The position numbers were made by a program, and so were the translations under genes. The notes below the pieces were generated by a model. The model made no database searches. It saw nothing but the letters and a program-made list of their open reading frames with translations, and was not told the origin of the DNA. 64,000 nt of DNA from E44-bin88 sp050123275 (GTDB taxonomy: Bacteria > Chloroflexota > Dehalococcoidia > Dehalococcoidales > BS750m-G39): positions 36,055 through 100,054 of the forward strand of contig JASFHK010000006.1 in NCBI GenBank assembly GCA_050123275.1, given 5' to 3'. Below, piece after piece: positions 24,969 to 33,199 of this stretch (its first letter is position 1; every line of letters begins with the position of its first letter).

Positions 24969-26057
24969 ATGTTAGCCAGGTGCCGTTACTATATATGGCT
25001 ATGCTGGCGGCGGATAATCCACCGCCCCATATTATCCATCTTACTGCTGCTACTGGCTATCTACCTCGCCTCGACGCTGGTCATCATGTTTTTCGAGGAC
25101 GTCGATTTCGCCAGCGCCAACATGGAAATCCTGCCCGCCTTTTTCGGTGAGCTGGGCATTATCGAAAGCCCCTACGTCGCCGTCCAGATAAGCATTATCG
25201 TGGGCATGATAGCCAGCGTCACCGTCATCGTTATCATCACCGCCAAAATCACCAGTGTTTTCGTCGAGTTCATGAGGAGAGGGGGCATCATGGCCAAGAA
25301 AGTCAACCTTGCCGGACACACCATAATCTGCGGCTGGAACTTCCAAGGGGAGCGTGTCATCAGCGAGCTGTTTTCCGCCGACGTCAGGCAGCAGCGCGGC
25401 GTTGTCATCCTCACCGATAGCGAGGAGCGCCCGCTAAGGGACGAGCGCGTCGAGTTCATCAACGGCGACCCCTCACAGGACAAGGACCTGCTGCGGGCGG
25501 GGATAATGAAGGCGGACAGCGCCATTGTCCTCACCGACCTTACCAAGGGGGCTAACGAGGCCGATGCCGAAGCCCTGATGGTGGTGCTGGCGGTGGAATC
25601 GTTGAACCCCAAGGTGCATACCTGCGTCCAGATCGTGAACTCGTCCAACCGGATGCACCTGGAGCGCGCCCACGCCGACGAGATTATCTGCCTCGACCAG
25701 GTAGGGGGAAGCCTGGCGGTGGCCTCGGCCTTGAACCACGGCGTTTCCCGCATCGTCTCGGAGCTGCTTAACTTTAACTTGGGCAGCGAGTTTTACCGCT
25801 ACGACCGGCAAATATCCGATAAACTGGTGGGCAAGGAGTTCAGCGAGGCGGTACAGCTGCTCGCCCGCGAACGTATCATCCTGCTGGCGATAGAGACCGA
25901 TTATTCCGAAGAGCTGGTTAAGCAACTAAACCTCGACGTGGTTTATAATCTGCCCGAAGAAGACCGGATAATGGTGGTCAATCCCCAGTCCGATTATTCG
26001 ATCCGGCAGGGAGACGCCCTTTTCGTCATCGCCGAATCGGAGCCCTGCCGGCTCTAA
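24969..26057 (+). CDS. K+-channel-like membrane protein with RCK/TrkA domains, no recognisable selectivity filter
   Basis: A 362-residue protein shaped like MthK. Two transmembrane helices lie at about 20-40 and 70-92, then an RCK (TrkA-N) domain from about 113 with the nucleotide-binding start HTIICGWNFQGERVI, and a TrkA-C domain from about 275 to the end. The loop between helices (41-70) should carry a pore helix and TVGYGD-like filter, but reads FFGELGIIESPYV with no GYG or GFG. The protein may be a channel with altered selectivity, a non-conducting relative, or a membrane-anchored sensor. The downstream transporter and stress protein suggest ion or stress physiology. Confidence 0.85.
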   Translation: MLARCRYYIWLCWRRIIHRPILSILLLLLAIYLASTLVIMFFEDVDFASANMEILPAFFGELGIIESPYVAVQISIIVGMIASVTVIVIITAKITSVFVEFMRRGGIMAKKVNLAGHTIICGWNFQGERVISELFSADVRQQRGVVILTDSEERPLRDERVEFINGDPSQDKDLLRAGIMKADSAIVLTDLTKGANEADAEALMVVLAVESLNPKVHTCVQIVNSSNRMHLERAHADEIICLDQVGGSLAVASALNHGVSRIVSELLNFNLGSEFYRYDRQISDKLVGKEFSEAVQLLARERIILLAIETDYSEELVKQLNLDVVYNLPEEDRIMVVNPQSDYSIRQGDALFVIAESEPCRL

Positions 26058-26073
26058 CCCCTTTCCCGGCTTT

Positions 26074-26103
26074 TTGACGAACCAGTTTCCCTTCGGCTAT
26101 AAT
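26074..26103 (+). promoter_or_regulatory. Promoter of the ArsB/NhaD-type transporter gene
   Basis: -35 TTGACG (26074-26079), an 18-base spacer and a perfect -10 TATAAT (26098-26103); the ATG lies 38 bases downstream. Confidence 0.65.
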
Positions 26104-26140
26104 ATTCAGCTAGTTTCTTTTTCGAGCGAAGCCTGAATCT

Positions 26141-27505
26141 ATGTTTGAACTAAGCCAAATTCTCGCCATCGCCATCTTCGTTCTGATGTTCCTGGCCATC
26201 ATTATCGGCAAGGTGCATCGTTTCATCCCCGCCCTCATCGGCGCCGGTCTCACCCTGGTGGTTGTCTTTCTCATTACCATGCGCAGCCCCGAATCGGTAA
26301 CTCACGTCATGAACCTGGGGCAACTGGTGCAGGGGGGCTTCTGGCTGCCGGGGCAGGAGCACATCGAGTCCTTCGGCATCAACTGGCAGACGATTATCTT
26401 TATCGGCGGCATGATGATTATGGTGGAGGGGCTGGGAGAAGTCGGCTTTTTCCGCTGGATATGCCTGCTCCTGGCCAAGTTGGTCAACTACAAGGTTATC
26501 CCCATACTGATTGTTTTCATGCTGCTTTCCGGTTTCCTGGCCATGTTTATCGACAGCATCACCGTGCTCCTTTTCCTGGCCATGGTCACCATAGAGCTGG
26601 CGCGCTTGCTTAAGTTCGACCCGGTGCCGGTGATAATCGCCGAAATCTTCGCTTCTAATGTCGGCGGCGCCGCCACCATGTCCGGCGACCCGCCCAACAT
26701 CATTATCGGCACCGCTCTCGGCTATAATTTCATGGACTTTTTCACCAACACCGGCATTATCGCCTGGATATGCATGGGGGTCACCCTGGCTTTTTTCTAT
26801 TTCGCCTTCCGCAAGGTGCTCACCAGCTCCCAGAAAAACCAGGAGGATAACCCCACCGAAAAATACCCCGAGCCCAGCGAGGCCATCGTTAACCCGCGTC
26901 TTTTCCGCATCAACGCCGGCATCTTTCTGGCCGTCATCGTCCTGATAGTCACCCACTCCGAAACCGGTCTTTCCATGGCTTTTATCGGCGTGATTGCCGC
27001 CGTCATTACGCTGGCGGCGACAGGGCGGAAAGCCCCGCATATTATCAGCCGTATCGATTGGCGTACTCTGCTCTTTTTTATCGGGCTTTTCGTCTGCGTC
27101 GGCGGCCTGGAGGTTACCGGCGTGCTCGAAATGCTGGCCAACTTTATCGGCGATATCTCCGGCGGCAGTTTGATGCTGGTGATACCGCTTATCCTCTGGA
27201 TATCCGCCTTCGCTTCGGCTATCGTGGATAACATACCCTTCGCTGCCACTATGGTCCCCGTTATCCAGAAGCTGGCCCGCGCGGCCACTCTGGACCTGCA
27301 CCCGATGGCCTGGACGCTGGCGCTGGGCACCGATATCGGCGGCAACGCCACCCCCATCGGCGCTTCGGCTAACGTTGTCGGCACCGCTATCGCCGAAAAA
27401 GAGGGCTATCCCATCAGCTGGGGCAGATTCTGTAAATACGCCATTCCGGCCATGATATTAGTGGTCGGTCTATGCTGGTTATATCTGGCGCTCAGGTACG
27501 CTTAG
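26141..27505 (+). CDS. ArsB/NhaD family ion transporter
   Basis: A 454-residue polytopic membrane protein of the ion-transporter superfamily (Na+/H+ antiporter NhaD, arsenite permease ArsB, SLC13). About eleven hydrophobic helices are visible. Two related re-entrant segments are seen: ASNVGGAATMSGDPPNIII in the first half and LGTDIGGNATPIGASANVV in the second, the substrate-binding turns of this family. No arsenite genes are nearby, so Na+/H+ exchange or organic-anion transport is as likely as arsenite export. The gene is followed 15 bases later by a universal stress protein, a common pairing. Confidence 0.88.
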   Translation: MFELSQILAIAIFVLMFLAIIIGKVHRFIPALIGAGLTLVVVFLITMRSPESVTHVMNLGQLVQGGFWLPGQEHIESFGINWQTIIFIGGMMIMVEGLGEVGFFRWICLLLAKLVNYKVIPILIVFMLLSGFLAMFIDSITVLLFLAMVTIELARLLKFDPVPVIIAEIFASNVGGAATMSGDPPNIIIGTALGYNFMDFFTNTGIIAWICMGVTLAFFYFAFRKVLTSSQKNQEDNPTEKYPEPSEAIVNPRLFRINAGIFLAVIVLIVTHSETGLSMAFIGVIAAVITLAATGRKAPHIISRIDWRTLLFFIGLFVCVGGLEVTGVLEMLANFIGDISGGSLMLVIPLILWISAFASAIVDNIPFAATMVPVIQKLARAATLDLHPMAWTLALGTDIGGNATPIGASANVVGTAIAEKEGYPISWGRFCKYAIPAMILVVGLCWLYLALRYA

Positions 27506-27520
27506 AGGGAGGTGAGGCAA

Positions 27521-28390
27521 ATGTGGAAGAGAATACTGGTCCCGCTAGACGGCTCCGAGTTGGCCGAGTTGGCCCTGCCTTACGCTCAAGAGCTGGCCGT
27601 CGCTTTCAAATCCGAGATTATCTTGCTCTACGTCGGCGATTCCGATGAAGAGGAATACCGGCACATGCACGAGCTTTACCTGGAGAAAATGGCCACGGAG
27701 ACCAAGAAGCTGGTCAGGAAGGTCAGCCACGTGCTGCTGTCGGGTAAGCCGGTAGAGGAGATAGTCAAATACACCGAGAAGAACGATATCAGGCTCATCG
27801 TGATGGCTTCTCACGGGCGCTCGGGCATAATTCCCTGGGCTTCGGAGGGTATCGCCAGCAAGATAACTGCCGCCACCGGCGTGCCGTTGCTGCTCGTCAA
27901 GGAAACCAAGCGGCGTAAAGCCAAGAAAGAGCGCCTGATAAGCAGTATTCTATTACCCCTGGATGGCTCCGAAGCCGGTGAGGCCGCCATAACCCGCGTC
28001 AAAGAGCTTAAATCCACTTTGGAGGCGGAGGTTATTCTACTCGACGTGGTGCCGCATGCGCAGGACGTGCATACCGTCGGCGGCATCGACCACATACAGT
28101 ATCCTGAAACCGAAATCGAAACCTTCAAGGCGGAAGCCAGGGAGTATCTGGATAAAGTTTACAAACGGCTGCAAAGAACCAAGGGCGAGCTCAAGGCCGA
28201 AATCAAGTCGGGCGACGTTGTTAAGGAAATACTCGGCTACGCCAAGAAGAAGCGAGTCAGCCTTATCGCCATCGCCACTCACGGCCACTCGGGCATGACC
28301 AAGTGGGTCTTCGGCAGCACCGCTCAAAAAGTCATTCAGGAAAGCCCGATTCCGGTGCTCGTGGTCAAATCTCCCCCGGGAAAAGCCTAA
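27521..28390 (+). CDS. Tandem universal stress protein
   Basis: A 289-residue protein of two UspA domains, about 1-130 and 140-289. Each starts with a RILVPLDGSE- or SILLPLDGSE-like strand. The ATP-binding signature G-x2-G-x9-G(S/T) is clear in the second domain (THGHSGMTKWVFGSTAQKV) and partly altered in the first (SHGRSGIIPWASEGIASKI), so only one site may bind ATP. I start it at ATG 27521, eight bases after the GGAGGTG ribosome site. It probably tunes the upstream transporter or a stress response. No terminator is visible before the tRNA-Arg gene. Confidence 0.9.
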   Translation: MWKRILVPLDGSELAELALPYAQELAVAFKSEIILLYVGDSDEEEYRHMHELYLEKMATETKKLVRKVSHVLLSGKPVEEIVKYTEKNDIRLIVMASHGRSGIIPWASEGIASKITAATGVPLLLVKETKRRKAKKERLISSILLPLDGSEAGEAAITRVKELKSTLEAEVILLDVVPHAQDVHTVGGIDHIQYPETEIETFKAEAREYLDKVYKRLQRTKGELKAEIKSGDVVKEILGYAKKKRVSLIAIATHGHSGMTKWVFGSTAQKVIQESPIPVLVVKSPPGKA

Positions 28391-28436
28391 AAGATTTGCA
28401 TCCAGCTTCAGTTATAGGGTATCATATATAAATCTC

Positions 28437-28509
28437 GCCCCTGTAGCTCAGTTGGATAGAGCACCAGCCCCCGGAGCTGGGTGCGAGCGTTCGAGTCGCT
28501 CCAGGGGTA
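28437..28509 (+). tRNA. tRNA-Arg (anticodon CCG), with C33
   Basis: A 73-base cloverleaf: acceptor GCCCCTG/CAGGGGT, D-arm GCTC/GAGC, anticodon stem CCAGC/GCTGG, T-arm GAGCG/CGCTC with TTCGAGT loop, discriminator A. The anticodon CCG (28471-28473) reads CGG. Two oddities are visible: position 33 is C instead of the near-universal U (loop CCCCGGA), and the first acceptor pair is G-U. CCA is not encoded. A TATATA -10 at 28425-28430 fits transcription from base 1, and the Por operon begins 29 bases downstream with no terminator between. Confidence 0.9.
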
Positions 28510-28538
28510 CTTTTCTTAGTAAGTTTGGAGAGTATGTA

Positions 28539-29108
28539 GTGGTAGCTAAAAACCAGCTTGTGGAAATCAGGTGGCACGGTCGCGGCGGGCAGGGAGCGGT
28601 TACTTCCGCCGAACTGGTAGCCCAGGCGGCGATAAGCGAGGACAAATTCGCTCAGGCATTCCCCAGCTTCGGTCCGGAGCGCCGGGGAGCGCCGGTGCTG
28701 GCCTTCGTCAGGATTGACAGCCAGGAGCCTATCCGCATCCGGGCCGAGATAACCCACCCCGACGTCGTGGTAGTGCTTGACCCCGGCCTGCTCGCCATCG
28801 TCAACGTCGCCGCGGGATTGAAGAAAGACGGCCTGGTGATAATCAACACCAGCAAGTCCTTCGACGAAATCGGGGCTAAAATCCAGGCCGATTGCAGGCT
28901 GGCCAAGGTTGACGCCACCCATATCGCCCGTGAGGTTCTGGGCGTGCCCATCACCAACACCACCATGGTCGGCGCGCTGCTCAAAGCTACCGGCGTCGTG
29001 AAACTGGATTCGGTGGTCAAACCGTTACACGACCGTTTCGGCCGCATTGCCGAAAAGAACGTTAACGCCATGAAAAGGGCTTACCAGGAAACCGAGCTAA
29101 AGGAGTAG
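28539..29108 (+). CDS. porC: 2-oxoacid:ferredoxin oxidoreductase, gamma subunit
   Basis: A 189-residue gamma subunit, starting VVAKNQLVEIRWHGRGGQG; the HGRGGQGAVTSAELVAQAA segment is the family signature and contacts CoA/TPP regions in the complex. The start is GTG 28539 with GGAG at 28527-28530; upstream the frame runs into tRNA-Arg. It is the first of four subunit genes in the order gamma, delta, alpha, beta, typical of archaeal-type pyruvate or branched-chain 2-oxoacid enzymes. The complex interconverts a 2-oxoacid plus CoA with acyl-CoA, CO2 and reduced ferredoxin. Pyruvate is the likely substrate but not proven. Confidence 0.9.
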   Translation: MVAKNQLVEIRWHGRGGQGAVTSAELVAQAAISEDKFAQAFPSFGPERRGAPVLAFVRIDSQEPIRIRAEITHPDVVVVLDPGLLAIVNVAAGLKKDGLVIINTSKSFDEIGAKIQADCRLAKVDATHIAREVLGVPITNTTMVGALLKATGVVKLDSVVKPLHDRFGRIAEKNVNAMKRAYQETELKE

Positions 29109-29112
29109 GGTT

Positions 29113-29406
29113 TTGGCCAAACTAGATAGTGAACTAACCTGGAAAGACCTGGAAATCGGTGCCATCGTCACCGAGCCGGGTAGCGCTATTCAATATAAGA
29201 CCGGCGACTGGCGCTCGCAGAAGCCCACCTATGACTTCACCAAGTGCACCAAGTGCGGGCTTTGCCAGACCTACTGCCCCGAGGGTTGTGTCTTTGAGAA
29301 CGAAGACGGCTATTTCGAAGCCGATATGTACCACTGCAAGGGCTGCGGCATCTGCGCCAGCGAGTGCCCCACCGATGTAATAACCATGGTTGAGGAGGAG
29401 GAGTAA
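29113..29406 (+). CDS. porD: 2-oxoacid:ferredoxin oxidoreductase, delta (ferredoxin) subunit
   Basis: A 97-residue delta subunit with two [4Fe-4S] sites: CTKCGLCQTYCPEGC and CKGCGICASECPTD. The N-terminal half has the delta-type extension leading to WRSQKPTYDFTKC. It carries electrons from the TPP subunit to external ferredoxin. The start is TTG 29113, four bases after the gamma stop, with AAGGAG overlapping the end of porC. The stop overlaps the alpha-subunit ATG by one base. Confidence 0.93.
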   Translation: MAKLDSELTWKDLEIGAIVTEPGSAIQYKTGDWRSQKPTYDFTKCTKCGLCQTYCPEGCVFENEDGYFEADMYHCKGCGICASECPTDVITMVEEEE

Positions 29407-30581
29407 TGCCCAGGAAACTAGGTCTTGAAGTATCCGTGGCTCTGGGCGATGCCGTCAGAATGGCTAACGCCGATGTCGTCGCCGCCTATCCCATTACCCC
29501 CCAGACTCATATCGTCGAGCACCTGGCGGAGCTGGTAGCCAACGGCGAGCTGGACGCCGCCTATATCCCCGTAGAGTCGGAGCATTCGGCGATGAGCGCC
29601 TGTCTCGGCTCGGCGGCCGCCGGCGCCAGAACCTTTACCGCCACGGCGGGGCAGGGGCTGGAGTTAATGCACGAGGTGCTCTACGTTGCCTCGTCAATGC
29701 GCCTGCCCGTAGTGATGGCGGTAGCCAACCGCGCCCTTTCCTCTCCCCTGAGCGTTTGGGGAGACCATTCCGACGCTATGGCTGTGCGTGACACCGGCTG
29801 GATTCAGATATTCGCCGAGAATGGGCAGGAGGTAGTCGATAACCTTTTCTGCGCCTTCCGTATCGGCGAAGACCCCAAGGTGCTGCTGCCGGTGATGATT
29901 CACCTCGACGGCTTTCACCTTTCGCACGTTATCGAACCGATAATCTTCCCCGACCAGGATAAAATCGATAAGTTCCTGCCGCCCAACAAATACCCGTTGC
30001 CGTTGCACCCCGACAAGCCGGTAACCATGGGCGACTTCGGTCCGCCCGCCATCTACACCGAAGCCAAGTGGGCGCAGGAAGTCAACCTGAGAGCCTCCAA
30101 AGAGGTAATACTGAAGGTCTGGGATGAGTTCGCCAAGTCCTTCGGACGCAAATACTCCCCGGTGGAAAGCTATAAGACCGAGGGCGCCGAGACGCTGCTG
30201 CTGACAATGGGCAGCTTCAGCGAGACGGCGATGACGGTCATCGATAAGCTGCGGGACGAAGGCAAGAAAGTGGGCCTGGTCAGGTTCCGCCTCTGGCGCC
30301 CCTTCCCCTTCGAGGAGTTCCGCGCCGCGGTCAAGGGCGCCGAAAACCTTATCGTCGTCGACAGGGCGCTTTCCTTCGGCGGCCCCGGCGGGCCGGTCTG
30401 CTCCGAGGTAAAGGCGGCCCTCTACGGTGAAGCCAAAAAACCCAAGATCGTCAGCTTCGTGGCCGGCCTGGGCGGACGGGATATCACTCCGGCCAACTTC
30501 GAGACGATAATCGACAAGGGCATCGAGATTGCCCGAAAGGGCAGTCCCAACGAGTATGAGATTTTTGGGGTGAGGGATTAA
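29406..30581 (+). CDS. porA: 2-oxoacid:ferredoxin oxidoreductase, alpha subunit
   Basis: A 391-residue alpha subunit containing the pyrimidine-binding and core transketolase-like domain. Conserved segments are ANADVVAAYPITPQTHIVEHL, EHSAMSACLGSAAAGARTFT and the GQGLELMHE turn. It joins PorB to form the TPP active site. It is translationally coupled at both ends by one-base overlaps (ATGA-like junctions). The substrate preference among pyruvate, 2-oxoisovalerate and others cannot be read safely. Confidence 0.93.
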   Translation: MPRKLGLEVSVALGDAVRMANADVVAAYPITPQTHIVEHLAELVANGELDAAYIPVESEHSAMSACLGSAAAGARTFTATAGQGLELMHEVLYVASSMRLPVVMAVANRALSSPLSVWGDHSDAMAVRDTGWIQIFAENGQEVVDNLFCAFRIGEDPKVLLPVMIHLDGFHLSHVIEPIIFPDQDKIDKFLPPNKYPLPLHPDKPVTMGDFGPPAIYTEAKWAQEVNLRASKEVILKVWDEFAKSFGRKYSPVESYKTEGAETLLLTMGSFSETAMTVIDKLRDEGKKVGLVRFRLWRPFPFEEFRAAVKGAENLIVVDRALSFGGPGGPVCSEVKAALYGEAKKPKIVSFVAGLGGRDITPANFETIIDKGIEIARKGSPNEYEIFGVRD

Positions 30582-31525
30582 TGCAGAACAACGACGCTTA
30601 TGTTCCCGAACTGAGAGATAAAGACGAATACTTCGTCCCCGGCCATCGTGCCTGTATCGGCTGCGGTGAAGTGCTGGCGGTTAGGCTGGCCTGCAAGGCT
30701 TTGGGGCCCAATACCGTTATCGCCAACGCTACCGGCTGCATGGAGATTGTATCCTCGCCGTTGCCCACCACCTCCTGGAGGGTGCCCTGGATTCACACCC
30801 TTTTCGAGAACACGGCGGCGGTGGCTTCGGGTATCGAAGCCGGCCTGAAGATGCTGATGAAGAAGGGGCGTATCGCCCGGAAGGATATCACGGTAGTAGC
30901 TATGGCCGGCGACGGCGGCACCAGTGATATCGGCCTCCAGGCGCTTTCCGGCGCTCTGGAAAGGGGACACGACCTCGTTTACATCTGCTTCGATAATGAA
31001 GCCTATATGAACACCGGTATCCAGCGTTCCTCGGCCACTCCCTACGGCGCTTCCACCACCACCTCGCCGGCGGGCAAGAAGAGCATTGGCCAGGTCAGCT
31101 GGAAGAAGAACATGCCGGAGATAGCCGCCGCCCACAACATTCCCTACGTGGCTACCGCCTGCCCCAGCTATGCCAACGACCTGATGAAAAAGGTAAAGAA
31201 GGCCGCCGAAACCCCCGGCCCCAGCTATATTCATATTCTTTCCGTATGTCCCACCGGCTGGAGGTGTCCCACCGACGCGACGATAAGCATGGGCAAGCTG
31301 GCGGTAAAGACGGGTATATTCCCCCTCTACGAAGTGACGGACGGCAACTATAAGCTGAACTACGATTTCCCCAAGCTTCAGCCGGTCACCGAATATCTGA
31401 AGCTGCAGGGCAGGTTCCGCCATCTTTCCGACGACCTGCTGGAAAAGATACAGCAGCGGGTGGCGGCCGATTACGCGGCGCTCAAGAAGAAGGCGAGCGA
31501 CAGCGGCGCAGCAGCCAAGAAGTAA
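30581..31525 (+). CDS. porB: 2-oxoacid:ferredoxin oxidoreductase, beta (TPP-binding) subunit
   Basis: A 314-residue TPP-binding subunit. CIGCGEVLAVRLAC near the N-terminus carries two of the four [4Fe-4S] cysteines; GDGGTSDIG with downstream NEAYMNTG is the TPP-diphosphate motif; a further Cys lies in VCPTGWRC. It is the last gene of the por operon. A lysine-rich C-terminal tail ends the protein. Together with acs upstream it could carry acetate carbon to pyruvate using reduced ferredoxin. Confidence 0.93.
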   Translation: MQNNDAYVPELRDKDEYFVPGHRACIGCGEVLAVRLACKALGPNTVIANATGCMEIVSSPLPTTSWRVPWIHTLFENTAAVASGIEAGLKMLMKKGRIARKDITVVAMAGDGGTSDIGLQALSGALERGHDLVYICFDNEAYMNTGIQRSSATPYGASTTTSPAGKKSIGQVSWKKNMPEIAAAHNIPYVATACPSYANDLMKKVKKAAETPGPSYIHILSVCPTGWRCPTDATISMGKLAVKTGIFPLYEVTDGNYKLNYDFPKLQPVTEYLKLQGRFRHLSDDLLEKIQQRVAADYAALKKKASDSGAAAKK

Positions 31526-31572
31526 GCTCGAAATCGCCTTTAGCTGCCGCCGCTAAATCAAGTTTCCACGCA

Positions 31573-31601
31573 TTGACCCCCACCTATTGCCTTGCTATAC
31601 T
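31573..31601 (+). promoter_or_regulatory. Promoter of tRNA-Pro (and probably fdhD)
   Basis: -35 TTGACC (31573-31578), a 17-base spacer and -10 TATACT (31596-31601), preceded by TGC. The predicted start of transcription coincides with the first base of tRNA-Pro. Confidence 0.7.
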
Positions 31602-31609
31602 CTGTGAAG

Positions 31610-31687
31610 CGGGGTGTAGCGCAGTTGGTCTAGCGCGCAGCGTTTGGGACGCTGAGGTCGGCGGTTCAAATCCGCCCACCCCGACCA
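31610..31687 (+). tRNA. tRNA-Pro (anticodon TGG)
   Basis: Cloverleaf with acceptor CGGGGTG/CACCCCG, D-stem GCGC/GCGC, anticodon stem CAGCG/CGCTG and loop TTTGGGA (anticodon at 31645-31647), T-arm with TTCAAAT loop, discriminator A and an encoded CCA (31685-31687). fdhD begins 25 bases later without a terminator. Confidence 0.95.
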
Positions 31688-31712
31688 CTCAGTTTCCAAA
31701 AGGCGACGTTCC

Positions 31713-32420
31713 ATGACCCCGGACAGTAAAAAGCTACCCATTATCAGGGTTGACGGGCAAGGCCGGAGCGCCCGCCGCGACGCCGTGGCCAGAGAGCTGC
31801 CTCTCACAATTTTCCTCAACGAGCGTAAACTGACAACCATCGCCTGTTCCCCCTCCGATTTGGGCCATCTGGCGGTCGGCTTTCTGCTATCTAAGGGATT
31901 ACTCAAGGACAGGCGGTCTATCGAGCTGATAACCGTCGACATACCTAAAAGCACGGTCTGGATCAAGGCGGAAGAAGCGAAACCCTCTCCGGTGAAAAAG
32001 GTCACATCCGGTATCGAAATTTCAGTCGCCGAAATTACGGCTCTATTAGACGAGTTCGGACGGCGCTCCGAGCTTTTCCAGGCCACGGGCGGCGTTCACA
32101 GCGCCGCCTTGTGCGACCGTGAGAGCATGCTCGTCTTTGCCGAGGACATTAGCCGTCACAACGCCATAGACAAGGTCTTCGGCCGGTGCTTTATGGAGGG
32201 GATGGATACCGCAGGGCAGCTGCTTATCACCAGCGGCAGGGTATCATCCGAGATAGTAGAAAAAGTAGCGCGGAGAGAAGTGCTCTGGCTCGTCTCCGGG
32301 GCCGCGCCCACCGATTTGGGGGTGAAACTGGCTAAAAAGCTGGGGCTGACCTTAATCGGCTTCGCCCGCGAGGGGCGGATGAACGTCTACAGCCACGAGG
32401 AACGCTTGAAAGACGGTTAG
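31713..32420 (+). CDS. fdhD: FdhD-like protein lacking the CxxC sulfur-transfer loop
   Basis: A 235-residue FdhD-family protein. FdhD moves sulfur from IscS to the molybdenum cofactor of formate dehydrogenases. The family core is clear: CSPSDLGHLAVGFLLSKG (45-62), TGGVHSAALCD (125-135), EDISRHNAIDKVFGRC (144-159) and SGRVSSEIVEK. The CxxC pair essential in E. coli FdhD should lie near residues 95-105, but the sequence there is VKKVTSGIEIS with no Cys; the only cysteines are 45, 134 and 159. The chemistry may therefore differ. It faces xdhC tail to tail with a four-base overlap, and may serve the molybdenum hydroxylase rather than a formate dehydrogenase. Confidence 0.88.
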   Translation: MTPDSKKLPIIRVDGQGRSARRDAVARELPLTIFLNERKLTTIACSPSDLGHLAVGFLLSKGLLKDRRSIELITVDIPKSTVWIKAEEAKPSPVKKVTSGIEISVAEITALLDEFGRRSELFQATGGVHSAALCDRESMLVFAEDISRHNAIDKVFGRCFMEGMDTAGQLLITSGRVSSEIVEKVARREVLWLVSGAAPTDLGVKLAKKLGLTLIGFAREGRMNVYSHEERLKDG

Positions 32421-33187
32421 GTGCGCCGTACCTTTATTATCTCAGCCATGATGCTGACGGCTATCTCCTCGGGGGCCTGGGCGCCTATAGCCAGCCCGAT
32501 AGGGGAGAAGACAGCGTCCAGCGTCTTTTGCGGCACCCCCTTGGCCAGCAGGTGGTCGTATGTCGTCTGGACCTTGGTCTTGCTGCCGATCATGCCGATG
32601 TATTTGGCGGGCGTGGTTATGGCCCACTCCAGGACCAGCTCGTCGTGCTGGTGGCCGCGGGTAACGATGACGATGTAGCTCGACTTGTCTATTTTCAGCT
32701 GGGCGAACGACTCGTTGAAGTCGGCGGCGATAACGGTTTCCGCCTCAGGGAACCTCTCGGCGTTGGCGAACTCGGCGCGGTCGTCGATAACGGCAACATC
32801 GAAACCGAGCATCTTGCCCATCTGCGCCAGCGGCAGCGAGATGTGCCCGCCGCCGAAGATATACATAGTGGGCGCTGTCAGAATAGGCTCGATAAAGACA
32901 TCCAGCTCACCGCCGCATATCATCCCCGACTCCTCGGCCTCCTTGGCCGTCAGGCTCATGTGGAAGCGCCGGGGCTTGGCCTGTTTGATTACCTTGACGG
33001 CCTCCTCGATTACCTGCGCCTCCAGGCCGCCACCGCCGACGGTGCCGATAATGGAGCCGTCGGGCTTGACCAGCATCTTGGTGCCTTCTTCACGGGGCGT
33101 GGAGCCGCTGGCGGAAACAATGGTTACCAGCGCGGCTTCTCCGCCTTTCTCTTTAATCCTGACGATTTCCTGATATATATCAACCAT
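32417..33187 (-). CDS. xdhC: XdhC/CoxI-family molybdenum hydroxylase maturation protein
   Basis: A 256-residue protein with an N-terminal XdhC/CoxI domain (MVDIYQEIVRIKEKGGEAAL; ASGSTPREEGTKM) and a C-terminal Rossmann domain (YIFGGGHISLPLAQMG near 127-142). XdhC proteins bind Moco, protect it and help install the terminal sulfur before insertion into xanthine dehydrogenase-type enzymes. A CGGELDVFIEP segment is conserved in the family. It lies 12 bases downstream of yqeB, so both serve the same enzyme, most likely the hydroxylase encoded at 11-15 kb. Confidence 0.92.
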   Translation of the reverse strand: MVDIYQEIVRIKEKGGEAALVTIVSASGSTPREEGTKMLVKPDGSIIGTVGGGGLEAQVIEEAVKVIKQAKPRRFHMSLTAKEAEESGMICGGELDVFIEPILTAPTMYIFGGGHISLPLAQMGKMLGFDVAVIDDRAEFANAERFPEAETVIAADFNESFAQLKIDKSSYIVIVTRGHQHDELVLEWAITTPAKYIGMIGSKTKVQTTYDHLLAKGVPQKTLDAVFSPIGLAIGAQAPEEIAVSIMAEIIKVRRT

Positions 33188-33199
33188 ACTGGTTACTCC

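Noticed and set aside
26150..27301. 383-codon minus-strand frame opposite the transporter
   Set aside because: The protein is low-complexity, His/Asp/Gly/Gln-rich and wholly antisense to a clear membrane transporter.
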